Source: Bradyrhizobium sp. (lineage in GTDB: Bacteria > Pseudomonadota > Alphaproteobacteria > Rhizobiales > Xanthobacteraceae). Taken from it: a stretch of DNA of 64,000 bases. The position numbers and the translations under genes were made by a program. Positions 19,608 to 29,968 of this stretch are shown piece by piece (position 1 is the stretch's first letter; every line of letters begins with the position of its first letter). The stretch spans positions 1-64,000 of the forward strand of contig NZ_JAURXB010000115.1 of the NCBI RefSeq assembly GCF_030654605.1. Direction: 5' to 3'. Under the pieces are notes generated by a model. It was not told the origin of the DNA, did no database searches, and saw nothing but the letters and a program-made list of their open reading frames with translations.

Positions 19608-20363
19608 CTATTCAGTAACAGGCGAACGGATCAGCGCCAGCGCCGGCAGCAGATCCAGATGGGTCCGGTTACGCAGCGCCAGCCGCAGGTTTCGGGCGGC
19701 GAGCCGCGCATGCTCGCGCATCACTGCCTCTGCCCTCGCTCCTTCGCGATTCTCGATGGCGTCGACCACGATGCGGTGATGGTCCTGCGCGATGATGAGG
19801 ATCTGATGCGCTTCCGGCAGCGCCGATTGCGCCATCACGAAGCCGCTGGGAGAAGCGAACGGCAGCGCGGAGGCGCGGTCGATCTGCCGGATCAGGGGCG
19901 CGCTGCGGGACAATTCCGTGAGCAGGGCATGAAAGCGGGCGTTCATGGTGACGTAGGCGGAGAATGCCTCCACCGAGACCGCGTCGCGCGCCACCAGCTC
20001 GTCAAGCTCCGCCAGACTCTGCTTCAGCGGCTCCAGATCGCGCGCGGAAACCCCGCGCTCGGCGGCGAAGCGCGCGGCCAGGCCTTCGAGCACGCCGCGC
20101 AGCTCGATGGAGTCGAGAATGTCGCGTTCCGTAAAGGCCTTCACCATGAAGCCGCCGGAGGGAATCGCTTCCAGCAGCCCCTCCTCCTCGAGCCGGACCA
20201 GCGCCATGCGCACCGGCGTTCGCGATACGCCGGTGGTCTCCACCGCGCCCAATTCCGAAATTCGCTCGCCTGGCCGCAACCGCCCGGACAGGATCAGGTC
20301 GCGCAGCGCGAGCTGGGCGCGCACGGTGTGCGATACCGCGCGGTCGGGGTCGCGTTCGTTCAT
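19608..20363 (-). CDS. GntR-family (FCD domain) transcriptional regulator
   Basis: RDLILSGRLRPGERISELGAVETTGVSRTPVRMALVRLEEEGLLE winged HTH. Confidence 0.94.
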   Translation of the reverse strand: MNERDPDRAVSHTVRAQLALRDLILSGRLRPGERISELGAVETTGVSRTPVRMALVRLEEEGLLEAIPSGGFMVKAFTERDILDSIELRGVLEGLAARFAAERGVSARDLEPLKQSLAELDELVARDAVSVEAFSAYVTMNARFHALLTELSRSAPLIRQIDRASALPFASPSGFVMAQSALPEAHQILIIAQDHHRIVVDAIENREGARAEAVMREHARLAARNLRLALRNRTHLDLLPALALIRSPVTE

Positions 20364-20367
20364 CGCT

Positions 20368-21417
20368 TCACTCCGCCGCCTGCATAGCTGCCGGGGGATT
20401 TTCGCGCGCGATCATGCGGTCGATCATGCGCCGCGCCCACATCGCGCCGGCGTCGATGTTGAGATTGTAGAACACGCGGTCGGGATTGGCGTCGATGGCG
20501 CGCTGCTGCGCTTCCAGAATGATTTCGTCTTCATGAAAAATACCGGCGACGCCTTCGCGGATTTCCGTAGTCAGCCGCTGTTCGGTCCGGCGATAATTGC
20601 GCGCAAACGCCCAGAAGTAATGGCACGTCGTTGCGGTTTCCGGCGTCATGGTATTGAGCACGTAGCCGTTGACGCCCTGCGAGCGGTCGCCTTCCGGCGC
20701 ACCGGTGCCTGCGGGCGCGACCCCGACATCGATGTTGACGGTGCCGGGCGCCTGAAAGTGAATGATCTGCCAGCGATCGACCGGTCCCGGTTTTTGCAGC
20801 TGTCCGGCCCAGAATGGCGGCGCCTCGATGCCGCGCATCCAGCGGGTCACGGTCACGGTGGTGTCGCCATGGGTAACTTCGAACGGCGCCTCGGCGACGG
20901 CGTCATTGCCGATGCTGCCGCCATGCACGAAGGTCTCGTGCGTCAGGTCCATCAGATTGTCGACCACCAGCCGGTAGTCGCATTTGACGTGAATGGTCTT
21001 GCCGTCGCCGGCCCAGGCTGGATCGTCGTTCCAGTGCATGTCCGGCACCAGCGCGGGGTCGGCCAATGCGGGATCGCCCATCCAGAGCCAGATGAAGCGG
21101 TGGCGCTCGACCACGGGGTAGGCGCGCACGCAGGCCGACGGATTGATGGTCTCCTGCGACGGCATGAAGGTGCAGCGGCCGGACGCATTGAATTTGAGGC
21201 CGTGGTAGCCGCACACCACGGTGTCGCCCTCGAGACGCCCCTTCGACAGCGGCACCAGCCGATGCCAGCAGGCGTCTTCCAGCGCGCTCACCTGCCCGTC
21301 GGCTTGCCGGTACATCACGACCTGCTTGCCGCAAATGGTCCGCGGAAACAGCGCGCGCTTGATATCGGCATCCCAGGCGGCGGCGTACCAGGCATTTTGG
21401 GGGAAGGATGGGGCCAT
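20368..21417 (-). CDS. Aromatic ring-hydroxylating oxygenase, VanA-like Rieske protein
   Basis: Rieske motif CWH...CGYHG; same-strand cluster with GntR and VanB-like genes. Confidence 0.93.
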   Translation of the reverse strand: MAPSFPQNAWYAAAWDADIKRALFPRTICGKQVVMYRQADGQVSALEDACWHRLVPLSKGRLEGDTVVCGYHGLKFNASGRCTFMPSQETINPSACVRAYPVVERHRFIWLWMGDPALADPALVPDMHWNDDPAWAGDGKTIHVKCDYRLVVDNLMDLTHETFVHGGSIGNDAVAEAPFEVTHGDTTVTVTRWMRGIEAPPFWAGQLQKPGPVDRWQIIHFQAPGTVNIDVGVAPAGTGAPEGDRSQGVNGYVLNTMTPETATTCHYFWAFARNYRRTEQRLTTEIREGVAGIFHEDEIILEAQQRAIDANPDRVFYNLNIDAGAMWARRMIDRMIARENPPAAMQAAE

Positions 21418-21446
21418 GACGGCTTGCTCGGCGTTGATTGGATGCC

Positions 21447-21460
21447 GATTGTATACATCA
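21447..21460. promoter_or_regulatory. Candidate GntR/VanR operator (GATTGTATACATCA)
   Basis: TGTATACA palindrome at 21450-21457, about 33-40 bp upstream of the Rieske ATG. Confidence 0.4.
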
Positions 21461-21540
21461 ACCCCGAGGAAGCGACAAGTATGACTCGAATAGAGGTATT
21501 ATAGTCCTTTTATGTATCCAGGTTCTGGTTCAAAGGCCGC

Positions 21541-23133
21541 TTAGTGCCGGAAATGCCTGACGCCGGTGAACACCATGGCGATCCCGGCATCGTCGGCGGC
21601 CTTGATGACTTCATCGTCGCGGATCGACCCGCCCGGCTGGATCACCGCGGTGGCGCCGGCCTCGATCGCGACCAGCAGTCCATCGGCGAACGGAAAGAAC
21701 GCGTCCGAGGCGACCACGGAGCCCCGGGTCATCGGCGCGGCCAGCTTCAATTCGTCGGCGGCATCCTGCGCCTTGCGCGCGGCGATCCGCGCGGAATCCA
21801 CCCGGCTCATCTGGCCGGCGCCGATGCCGACGGTGGCGAGGTCCTTGGCATAGACGATGGTGTTGGACTTGACGTGCTTGGCGACGCGGAACGCGAACTT
21901 CAGATCGCGCATTTCGGCGTCGGTCGGCGCACGCTTGGTTGCGACCTTCAGCGTCATGCCGTCGACCACGGCGTTGTCGCGGCTCTGCACCAGCAATCCG
22001 CCGGCAACGGTCTTGGCGGTCAGGCCCACCGTACGCGGATCGGGCAGCGCGCCCGCCAGCAACAACCGCAGGTTCTTCTTGGTGGCGACGATGGCGATGG
22101 CCTCTTCGGTCGCATCCGGCGCGATGATCACCTCGGTGAAGATTTCGGTGATGGCGCGCGCGGCGTCGGCATCGAGCGTGCGGTTCAGCGCGACGATGCC
22201 GCCGAAGGCGGATGTCGAATCGCAGGCCAGCGCCTTGCGATAGGCGCTGACCAGGTCGACGCCTTCGGCGACGCCGCAGGGATTGGCGTGCTTGACGATG
22301 ACGACAGCCGCGGTGCGCGCGGCATCGAACTCGCCGAGGCATTCATAGGCCGCATCGGTGTCGTTGATGTTGTTGTACGACAGTTCCTTGCCTTGCAGCT
22401 GCCGCGCGGTGGCGACGCCGGGACGCTTGTCGGGCGTGCGATAAAACGCGGCGGTCTGGTGCGGATTCTCGCCGTAGCGCAGCGCCTGGATCAGCCGTCC
22501 GCCGAAGGCGCGGAAATCCGGCGCTTCGGTCTTGAGTTCGTTGGCGAACCAGTTCGAGATCGCCGCATCATAGGCGGCGGTGCGGGCATAGGCCTTTGCT
22601 GCGAGACGGCGGCGCAGGGTCAGCGTGGTCGCGCCCTTGTTGGCGGCGAGTTCGTCGAGCACGGCCTGATAATCGGCGGCTTCGACGACCACGGCGACGT
22701 CGTCGTGGTTCTTCGCCGCGGCGCGAATCATCGCGGGGCCGCCGATGTCGATGTTCTCGATGCAGTCCTCGTAGCCGGCGCCTTTGTCGACGGTGGCCTC
22801 GAACGGATAGAGATTGACTACCAACAGGTCGATCGGCGCGATGCCGTGCGTCTTCATCGCGTCGGCATGTTCGGCATTGCCGCGGATCGCCAGCAATCCG
22901 CCATGCACTTTCGGGTGCAGCGTCTTGACCCGGCCGTCCATCATTTCCGGAAAACCGGTCAGCTCCGAGACGTCCTTCACCGCAAGGCCCGCGGCGGCGA
23001 TCGCCTTCGCGGTGCCGCCGGTCGAGACCAGCTCGATGCCGTGGGCCGCCAGCGCCCGGGAAAATTCGATCAGCCCGATCTTGTCGGAAACGGACAACAG
23101 AGCGCGGGTTACGCGGCGCGGATGGTCGGTCAT
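21541..23133 (-). CDS. purH: Bifunctional AICAR transformylase/IMP cyclohydrolase
   Basis: [33 protein letters not shown] ... full-length about 530 aa. Confidence 0.98.
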   Translation of the reverse strand: MTDHPRRVTRALLSVSDKIGLIEFSRALAAHGIELVSTGGTAKAIAAAGLAVKDVSELTGFPEMMDGRVKTLHPKVHGGLLAIRGNAEHADAMKTHGIAPIDLLVVNLYPFEATVDKGAGYEDCIENIDIGGPAMIRAAAKNHDDVAVVVEAADYQAVLDELAANKGATTLTLRRRLAAKAYARTAAYDAAISNWFANELKTEAPDFRAFGGRLIQALRYGENPHQTAAFYRTPDKRPGVATARQLQGKELSYNNINDTDAAYECLGEFDAARTAAVVIVKHANPCGVAEGVDLVSAYRKALACDSTSAFGGIVALNRTLDADAARAITEIFTEVIIAPDATEEAIAIVATKKNLRLLLAGALPDPRTVGLTAKTVAGGLLVQSRDNAVVDGMTLKVATKRAPTDAEMRDLKFAFRVAKHVKSNTIVYAKDLATVGIGAGQMSRVDSARIAARKAQDAADELKLAAPMTRGSVVASDAFFPFADGLLVAIEAGATAVIQPGGSIRDDEVIKAADDAGIAMVFTGVRHFRH

Positions 23134-23285
23134 GGGGGAGTATCCTGGCTGGTAAGCCAGCCCGGTAGCATGGTTTTGGCGATCACGAAACCGCAAGCGC
23201 AGAGGGGGCCTGCGTTGACCACAGGGAGTGTTGCGTGAGGGGTGGGGCTGGCAGCGGCCGACCCTGCTGCATGAAGCAAACACCG

Positions 23286-23392
23286 CTGTCATCGCCCGGT
23301 TTAACCGGGCGACCCAGTATCCCAGAGACGCCAGAACTTGAACCGAGATGCCTCGGCGTACTGGATCGCCCGGTCAAGCCGGGCGACGACAG
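23286..23392. repeat. Palindromic repeat, family 5 (TGTCATCGCCCGGTTTAACCGGGCGACCCAGTA...TACTGGATCGCCCGGTCAAGCCGGGCGACGACA)
   Basis: Self-complementary arms. Confidence 0.8.
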
Positions 23393-23521
23393 TCCTGTTG
23401 TGGCGAGTAAAGCTAGATTGCTTCACGGAGCCAGTCATCGGGCGACGGCTTCGCGCCGACTCGTTGGCTCGCAATGCCAGCGCCTAAAGTTCCTACAGCG
23501 GCTATTCCGGCTCCCGGAGTC

Positions 23522-23836
23522 TCAAGCTGCCTTTGCCTTGATGGTCGGGATATGACGGACATCTTCGGACCGCTCCGCATGCCAGGTATCGTACGCGGCC
23601 TGCATCCGGGTCCAAATTCCCGCGCCGTCGCCAAGAAGCTTGCCCAGCCGGACCGCAATAGCAGGGGACACCGGCTTTCGTTCCTGCAGGATGTCGTACA
23701 GATGCTGCCGTGAAATCCCGAGCAATCCGGCGATCTCCGCCTTGGTGCGGCCGGTGGCTGAAATGATGTCTTCGCGAAGCAGCGCACCGGGATGGGTGGG
23801 GCAGCGGTTCTTGCCGCGCTTTGCCGCATAGACCAT
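23522..23836 (-). CDS. higA: HigA-family addiction-module antidote (XRE HTH)
   Basis: HPGALLREDIISATGRTKAEIAGLLGISRQHLYDILQERKPVSPAIAVRLGKLLG. Confidence 0.9.
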   Translation of the reverse strand: MVYAAKRGKNRCPTHPGALLREDIISATGRTKAEIAGLLGISRQHLYDILQERKPVSPAIAVRLGKLLGDGAGIWTRMQAAYDTWHAERSEDVRHIPTIKAKAA

Positions 23837-23960
23837 GTTTGCTCCTCTTTCTTTTCACTAGCAATGAGCAAGGCGTGGCCCTGCCACAAGTAGGCAACCG
23901 GCGAATATCCGCGGCACTAGGCGTTTCATTCGCGCGTTTAGTGGCGACCGAACTATCCAG

Positions 23961-25112
23961 TCACTTGGTCGTCGTTGCCATTGTAAAACCTCCGTCGCCA
24001 TTTGATTTCCAAATGTGATTTCGTTTGTCTGGCAAGCTTGGATCGTGAATCAGAAATGCGCGACCTGTCGATGAATCGAAACTAACGTCCCAGTTTCCTA
24101 AATTCGCGTCGTAGCCCGGGATCAGTTGCCTGATTTCCAGGGTTGTTGGCGAGCGGAAATTGCCGCCGACCTCTGCAAAATGAATGTGGATACGACCAAT
24201 TGGTCGAGCGACGTGAGCTAGATCGGTCAAGCCGTCGCCATTGAAGTCGCCGGGCAGCCATTTCCCTATGGACGCATCGTACTGGGGATTGTTTTCCGGA
24301 ATCGAAGTTTGCCTACCGCTCCCAAATCTAATAAGGGCACGACGACCGCTGATTTCATAGTTGTCCCCGCAGTTTGTTCCGTCGAAATTATACGGCCCGG
24401 CCTTGGCGGCGCATGGCGGACGGGGAACGCGCCTTGGCAAAGCCGCTACAGGAATCACTCCGCCTCCAGCATCACTATTGAAAGCGATTTGCTGAGAGAC
24501 GGCTGGCTGCCGAAAAACAATATACTTGTCTGCACCAGAACTCAGGGTGTTAGGTAGAGGAGAACCGTCAATTGTGCGAAGGTTGGTCGTCCATTTCATT
24601 GCAATTGGGTCGGGTTGCCCTCCTGCTTTAGTATATCGAACGACAAATGATACGTCGGTATTTGTTGCATACACTGCCGCTATCGTCACCTTTCCGGGCG
24701 ACATGGCCAGAACCGTGTTCAAGCACTGCCTGTAAGCGCTGCTGGCAATCTGATCCAAGCCCGTCCATTTGACGCTTAATGCTTGATCTCTATTAAGAGA
24801 TTCTGACCGGCGTTGGTTTAGCGTGTAACGTCGCACGTTGTCCTTGAACTGGTTATAATCGGCTCCAACAGGAACTCCATAGATCGGAACGGATATACCA
24901 CCGCCATGCTTCTCTTTGATCTTCTTGTAGGTTTCTTCGTCCACTGATTCTGCAAGTCGATAGTCAAGCCGATCCGATGCAATTGAGTCGTACGTTGAGA
25001 TTACTAAGGCTTTGTCGCATTCTTGCACTCCGGCAGCAGAGATCGGCACCGCACTTGTCAACGCCCAAGCGGCACAAATAGCGCCAAAATAAAAATTTCG
25101 CATACTTCCCAT
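23961..25112 (-). CDS. Secreted protein of unknown function with C-terminal FG-GAP/VCBS-like repeats
   Basis: Signal peptide (FYFGAICAAWALTSAVPISAAG); GKWLPGDFNGDGLTDLAHVARP; AT-richer than its surroundings. Confidence 0.75.
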   Translation of the reverse strand: MGSMRNFYFGAICAAWALTSAVPISAAGVQECDKALVISTYDSIASDRLDYRLAESVDEETYKKIKEKHGGGISVPIYGVPVGADYNQFKDNVRRYTLNQRRSESLNRDQALSVKWTGLDQIASSAYRQCLNTVLAMSPGKVTIAAVYATNTDVSFVVRYTKAGGQPDPIAMKWTTNLRTIDGSPLPNTLSSGADKYIVFRQPAVSQQIAFNSDAGGGVIPVAALPRRVPRPPCAAKAGPYNFDGTNCGDNYEISGRRALIRFGSGRQTSIPENNPQYDASIGKWLPGDFNGDGLTDLAHVARPIGRIHIHFAEVGGNFRSPTTLEIRQLIPGYDANLGNWDVSFDSSTGRAFLIHDPSLPDKRNHIWKSNGDGGFTMATTTK

Positions 25113-25504
25113 TTTTTCCTCCTGCTCAATCAGGGGTAGAATGGAGTCGTTTGGTAACTATCGTCAACAGCATTCTGAGCTGAAGGATCGGTTGGGAGGC
25201 CTCTCTTTTTTGCTTCTGTCTGAACCGCTCATTCTGCGGACACGTAAATTCTCGCACCCGCCGGTCAAACTCGCGTCGAATAACAATGGCGCCAAGCTTG
25301 CTTCCGTTATGGAAGCTCGGCTCTCCCACTCGTTGACTTCACGCCAGCCGCGTGATCGACCAAAGATTGTAAAGCTTCGGATAATGTTTCGATGGAGATT
25401 TTGGATCACAATCATAAGCTTCGAGCTGCTGCCGGTTTGATGGACACCGAGATTAAATGTTTCATGAAGCCGTTCGATTGAAGCCGGACACTTAAACTAT
25501 ACCC

Positions 25505-25589
25505 CGTCATTGCGAGGAGCGAAGCGACGAAGCAATCCAGCTATGCTGCGGTAAAGCTGGATTGCTTCGCTGCGCTCGCCATGATGACG
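25505..25589. repeat. Palindromic repeat, family 6 (CGTCATTGCGAGGAGCGAAGCGACGAAGCAATCCAG...CTGGATTGCTTCGCTGCGCTCGCCATGATGACG)
   Basis: Long self-complementary arms. Confidence 0.85.
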
Positions 25590-25599
25590 CTTAGACTCC

Positions 25600-27354
25600 C
25601 TACAGCGGCAATTCCGGCTCGCGGCGGGCGTTGCGCCTGGCCGTGGTGGCCGAGGCCGACGTGGTCGAGCGGACAAAACTCCAGCGGATCGAGGCGGCGT
25701 GGCGGGATTCCTGCCGGATCACGATCTGGGCGGTGCGGCGGGGACCGTCATTGCCGGCCAGGAACACGCTGTCCTCCAGCTCGACCTTGTCGTCGAGCGC
25801 CTCGAAGGTCCAGACGTCGCGGTTCGGCAGCACCAGCATGACGCCGCGGGCGTCGGAAAGCCGGCTTGCCTTGACGGCGGGATGCAGATGAAACCGCAAC
25901 GCATAATCGGTCTCGTTGCCCTTGATCCGGCCGCCCGGCGCCGGCGACAGGGTATCCTCGCCGTCCAGCCTGGTGCCGTCCTGCGCCACCATCAGCACCC
26001 GGCGATGCACCACACCGAACCGCGACAGATATCCGTCATGCGAGGTGGTCAGCAACACGCCGTTGGCGACCATCTCGCGATAGCTTTCGACAGTGGTCGG
26101 ACCGCTCACCACGGGCGAGCCGCGCAGCAGCCGCTTCATCGCCGACAGTTCGACAAACTGGCAGGACGAGGTATCGTGATAGCACAGGGTGGAATGCGCC
26201 GGGGTGCCGCGCGCGAAGGCGCGCCAGTTGTCGCGGCCGGTGGATGGCATCCCGCAATTGATCACGATGCGGCTGAGACCCGACGACAGTTCGAACGACA
26301 GGCAGCCGGCATGGGCGTCGTGGCTGACGCTCGGCGGCGGCGGCGGGCCGGTGTCCATGATGATGGTCATGGCGCCGGCATCGAGGCGCTGAAAGCCGGT
26401 GTGCGGCATGTGTGCCATCGGCGCGCCGTGGGTATCGTCATAGGCCAGCAGCGTCGCCAGCAGATCGGATGGCGCGCTGCTCATGCCGTTGAACAGCGCA
26501 AAGCTGCCGTCGCCGTGGCGGAAGAAACGCAGCATCGGCATCATGCGGTCGATCGCGTTCAGCAGCGCCGGCGGCGGCGCGATGTTGCGGGCGGCAAAGG
26601 TCTGCCGCAGCGGCAGCAGGTCGATCAGGAGTTCGATCAGCGCGCCGGGATTGCGTGAAAAATGCCCGCCGTCGGGAAGAATCTGGCGCTGCAGCTCGTC
26701 GGACAATTTTTTCGTGGCGGTGCGGATATGCCGGGCCTGGTTCTGCAGGCAGAGCGAGGCGTAGCACAGCGCGATCAGCACCTGCAGCCGCGGCACGCCG
26801 TCGGGAATGTCGAGCATGGTGTAGCGCAGATAGCGGATTTCGCGGGTCAGCCCGCGCAGATAGCGCCGGTAGAACTTGCCGTCGGTATCGCCGAGCACCA
26901 GCGGCGCCTGCGACAGCAGCGAGATGACGCGGCGCGCCAGCACGTCGGCGCGGCGGCCGACCGGGCGCTTGTGCGCCGGATTGGAAATCCAGTCGTCGAC
27001 CAGCGAGCGGGCATTGGCGCGGGTCAGCGCGGTGTCGGCGGCGCGCAGATGGCGCAGCCAGCCGAAGCCGAGCAGCGCCACTTCCCAGTCTTCCGACGGC
27101 GGCTCGAGGTCGAAGATCGAGCGGCCGTGGCAGGTCACGATCTTGCCGGCGAACACGAAGCGGCCGGCATAGATCTCGGCGGCGCGGGTGGCGTCGGCGG
27201 TGCGCAGATCGTGCGGGGCGATGATCAGCCGGTCGGTGCGACCCGGCCACAGCCGCGACACCGCGACCGAGCCGCCGCTGACGCGCGAGATCATGTTCCG
27301 CGCGAAGCGGCCCAGGATCAGCGTCGAGATACGTCTGCGTTGAGCGACCGTCAC
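25600..27354 (-). CDS. Heparinase II/III family protein
   Basis: GHFSRNPGALIELLIDLLPLRQTF and C-terminal heparinase-like half. Confidence 0.9.
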   Translation of the reverse strand: MTVAQRRRISTLILGRFARNMISRVSGGSVAVSRLWPGRTDRLIIAPHDLRTADATRAAEIYAGRFVFAGKIVTCHGRSIFDLEPPSEDWEVALLGFGWLRHLRAADTALTRANARSLVDDWISNPAHKRPVGRRADVLARRVISLLSQAPLVLGDTDGKFYRRYLRGLTREIRYLRYTMLDIPDGVPRLQVLIALCYASLCLQNQARHIRTATKKLSDELQRQILPDGGHFSRNPGALIELLIDLLPLRQTFAARNIAPPPALLNAIDRMMPMLRFFRHGDGSFALFNGMSSAPSDLLATLLAYDDTHGAPMAHMPHTGFQRLDAGAMTIIMDTGPPPPPSVSHDAHAGCLSFELSSGLSRIVINCGMPSTGRDNWRAFARGTPAHSTLCYHDTSSCQFVELSAMKRLLRGSPVVSGPTTVESYREMVANGVLLTTSHDGYLSRFGVVHRRVLMVAQDGTRLDGEDTLSPAPGGRIKGNETDYALRFHLHPAVKASRLSDARGVMLVLPNRDVWTFEALDDKVELEDSVFLAGNDGPRRTAQIVIRQESRHAASIRWSFVRSTTSASATTARRNARREPELPL

Positions 27355-27468
27355 GCCTTGCCTTGATTGGGAGAATTAGATGCGAATCCTTTTAATCCGG
27401 AAACGCCGCCAAGACACCATCTTGAAACCGGGCGAATCAGCGCCGGAACGCGAAAATGCAGTGCAAAA

Positions 27469-28833
27469 TCAGGATTTAACCAATCGGGCGGCGTAAAAAC
27501 CGTCGAGACCGCCCAGGCGGGGGTCCTCGTGCGGCAAATGGCAGGGCAGGGTGCGCAAATCGCCGTCCGAATTAAGGATTTCGCTGAGGCCGGCGACCTC
27601 GCTGGCGTCGATCGGGGCCCGGCGCATGGCGGGCTCGGCGGCCAGCAGCGCCGAAATGGCCTGCTCGCCTTCTTCCGGCTCCAGCGAACAGGTGCAATAG
27701 ACCAGCGTTCCCCTGGGCTTCAGCAGCGCGGTCGCCCGTTGCAACAATCGCTTCTGCAGCGCCATCAGCGCGCCGATATCGGCCTCCGTCCGCAGCCAGG
27801 CGACGTCGGGGTGGCGGCGGATCGTTCCGGTCGAGGCGCAGGGCGCATCGAGCAGGATGCCGTCGAAGCCTTCGCCCGGACTCCCACCAATGTCGCCGCC
27901 CTGCCATTCGGCGGCGTCGGTCACCACGGTCGCAGCTTCCAGCCCCAGCCGGGTGAGATTGTCGTTCAGCCGCGCCATGCGGCCGGGCGAACGGTCGACC
28001 GCGGTGACCTGGGCGCCGGCCTGGATCAATTGCGCGGTCTTGCCGCCGGGGGCGGCGCAGAGATCGGCGATGCGCTTGCCGGCGATGTCGCCGAACAGCC
28101 GCGCCGGCAGGGCGGCGGCGGCGTCCTGCACCCACCACTGGCCATCGGTAAAGCCCGGCAGCATCTTCACCGAGCCCTGCAGCAGCGTGCGCACGCTTCC
28201 CGTCGGCAGCGTTTCGCCGTGCAGCCGCGTCGCCCACTGCTCCGCGTCGGACTTCACGGTGATATCGAGCGATGGTTCATGGCTCAGCGCCACCGCGATC
28301 TCCCGCGCGGTGGTCTCGCCATAAAATGCGATCCAGCGCGCCAGCAGCCATGGCGGAACGTCCAGCGTCTGCGACTTGACCTCGTCGATCAGCGACGGTC
28401 CCTCGCGCGCGCAGCGGCGCAGCACCGCGTTGACCAGCCCGGCATATTTGGCGGCGCGCCGGTCCGACTGCACCAGCCGCACCGAAAGATCGACCGCGGC
28501 GTGATCGGGCACGTCCATCCAGAGAATTTGGGCAGCGCCAATCAGCAGCGCGCTCTGCGCGCGCGGCGCGTCGGTCGGAATACCCCTGTCGAGCAGCCGC
28601 GACAGCACATGGCCGAGGGTGCCGAGCCGCCGCAGGATGGTCGCCACCAGCCGTCGCATCAAGGCGCGGTCGCGGTCGGGCAGCGTCTTCAGCCCGGGAT
28701 GGGCGCCGGCGCCGTCGAGCTGGTCATCGAGAGTTCGGTGCTTGTGCAGTACGCCGTCGAGAATATCCGCCGCGATCCGCCGCGCCGCGAGGCCGGGCAC
28801 TTCGGATGGCAGGGCGAATCTTTGAGGAGGCAT
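27469..28833 (-). CDS. rsmB: 16S rRNA m5C methyltransferase, RsmB/NOL1-NOP2-Sun family
   Basis: NusB-like N-terminus; CAAPGGKTAQL, LLDAPCASTGTIRRHPD, LVYCTCSLEPEEGE. Confidence 0.94.
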   Translation of the reverse strand: MPPQRFALPSEVPGLAARRIAADILDGVLHKHRTLDDQLDGAGAHPGLKTLPDRDRALMRRLVATILRRLGTLGHVLSRLLDRGIPTDAPRAQSALLIGAAQILWMDVPDHAAVDLSVRLVQSDRRAAKYAGLVNAVLRRCAREGPSLIDEVKSQTLDVPPWLLARWIAFYGETTAREIAVALSHEPSLDITVKSDAEQWATRLHGETLPTGSVRTLLQGSVKMLPGFTDGQWWVQDAAAALPARLFGDIAGKRIADLCAAPGGKTAQLIQAGAQVTAVDRSPGRMARLNDNLTRLGLEAATVVTDAAEWQGGDIGGSPGEGFDGILLDAPCASTGTIRRHPDVAWLRTEADIGALMALQKRLLQRATALLKPRGTLVYCTCSLEPEEGEQAISALLAAEPAMRRAPIDASEVAGLSEILNSDGDLRTLPCHLPHEDPRLGGLDGFYAARLVKS

Positions 28834-29013
28834 GGAGCGGAAACATCTCAGGAGATAAGGAAAGGGACGACCGTTCAACGCGATTTCGGCGCTGATATCG
28901 AAAGGACAGCACCTCTGACATGCGAATATGCCAAATATAAGAATCGCCTTTATGATTTCACAGTTCGGGTGTGAGCTTTATTCTCGAAGTCCGGATTGAG
29001 CAGGGATTGGGCA

Positions 29014-29244
29014 ATGGCTGGAAACGCTGACACGACCGACAAGCCACCACTGCCCGAACCAGCTGCTGGGGAACGCAAGCCACTGCCGGCGGCGGCCCAG
29101 CGTGCGTTGGCCGAGGCCGAAGCGCGCCGGCAAGCCGCCGCGGCCAACGCACGGGTCGCACCGAAGGAATTGCAGGGCCCGAAGGGCCCGGAACCGACGC
29201 GCTATGGCGACTGGGAGAACAAGGGCATCGCCTCGGATTTTTGA
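29014..29244 (+). CDS. DUF1674 / succinate dehydrogenase assembly factor 4-like protein
   Basis: 76 aa; C-terminal GPEPTRYGDWENKGIASDF signature. Confidence 0.88.
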   Translation: MAGNADTTDKPPLPEPAAGERKPLPAAAQRALAEAEARRQAAAANARVAPKELQGPKGPEPTRYGDWENKGIASDF

Positions 29245-29309
29245 TCCGGTCTATCTTTGAACTCGGAAGCGCTTGCCGGTTCGGCGCGACTCACCCCACT
29301 TTTGGGAAT

Positions 29310-29906
29310 ATGTCCCCATTTGACAGAATAAATACTCATCGGTGCAAGACCTGCGATCCGGGCAGGCCCTGGCGCCGTCGCTTTTCAGCGCTCCTGCCCT
29401 GGATCTTCATTCTTGGCGTGGCGCCGGCGACGTTGTTGCCGCTGCGGCAGTGGGTGAATTGGCCGGCACCGGTCTCGCAGCCATCAGCCGATAGCCAGGC
29501 GGCGCGCGACGCCGAAATGGTCTGGCGGCGCGCCGGAAATTCCAGCGTTCGGCATCCGGTCGACGTGCTCAGGACCATCGATGGCGACACGTTTGAGGCG
29601 CGGGTGCATCTGTCGCCCGGGCTCGAGCCGACCACGCGGGTTCGCCTGCGTGGCGTCGATGCGCCGGAGTTGAAGGCCGCCTGCGCGCAGGAGCTGGAAC
29701 TGGCCGAAGCCGCAGGTGCGGCCTTGCGCGGCCTGCTCGGCGAAGGCGGGGTCGCGATCTACAATATCGGGCCCGACAAATATAACGGCCGCGTCGTCGC
29801 CGATGTCGCGACGCGGCGGACCGACAATGTTTCGGCGGCGCTGCTCGCCGCGGGCCACGCGCGCGGCTATCGCGGCGGCCACCGCAATTCGTGGTGTCCG
29901 GGTTGA
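29310..29906 (+). CDS. Thermonuclease-family (SNase-like) protein, membrane-anchored
   Basis: VDVLRTIDGDTFEARV...RLRGVDAPELK...; N-terminal TM; start uncertain (29241 or 29310). Confidence 0.82.
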   Translation: MSPFDRINTHRCKTCDPGRPWRRRFSALLPWIFILGVAPATLLPLRQWVNWPAPVSQPSADSQAARDAEMVWRRAGNSSVRHPVDVLRTIDGDTFEARVHLSPGLEPTTRVRLRGVDAPELKAACAQELELAEAAGAALRGLLGEGGVAIYNIGPDKYNGRVVADVATRRTDNVSAALLAAGHARGYRGGHRNSWCPG

Positions 29907-29918
29907 GTCCTCAAACGA

Positions 29919-29944
29919 AAAGCCGCGCAATTGCGCGGCTTTTG
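29919..29944. terminator. Bidirectional Rho-independent terminator between convergent genes
   Basis: Perfect palindrome AAAAGCCGCGCAATTGCGCGGCTTTT. Confidence 0.88.
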
Positions 29945-29968
29945 AGCCCTCAAGCGCTGAAGGATGGA

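Noticed and set aside
25141-25440. Small ORFs on both strands in the AT-richer gap (e.g. MESFGNYRQQHSELKDRLGG...)
   Set aside because: No start/RBS context or motif convincing enough to call a gene; might be decayed sequence but cannot be supported
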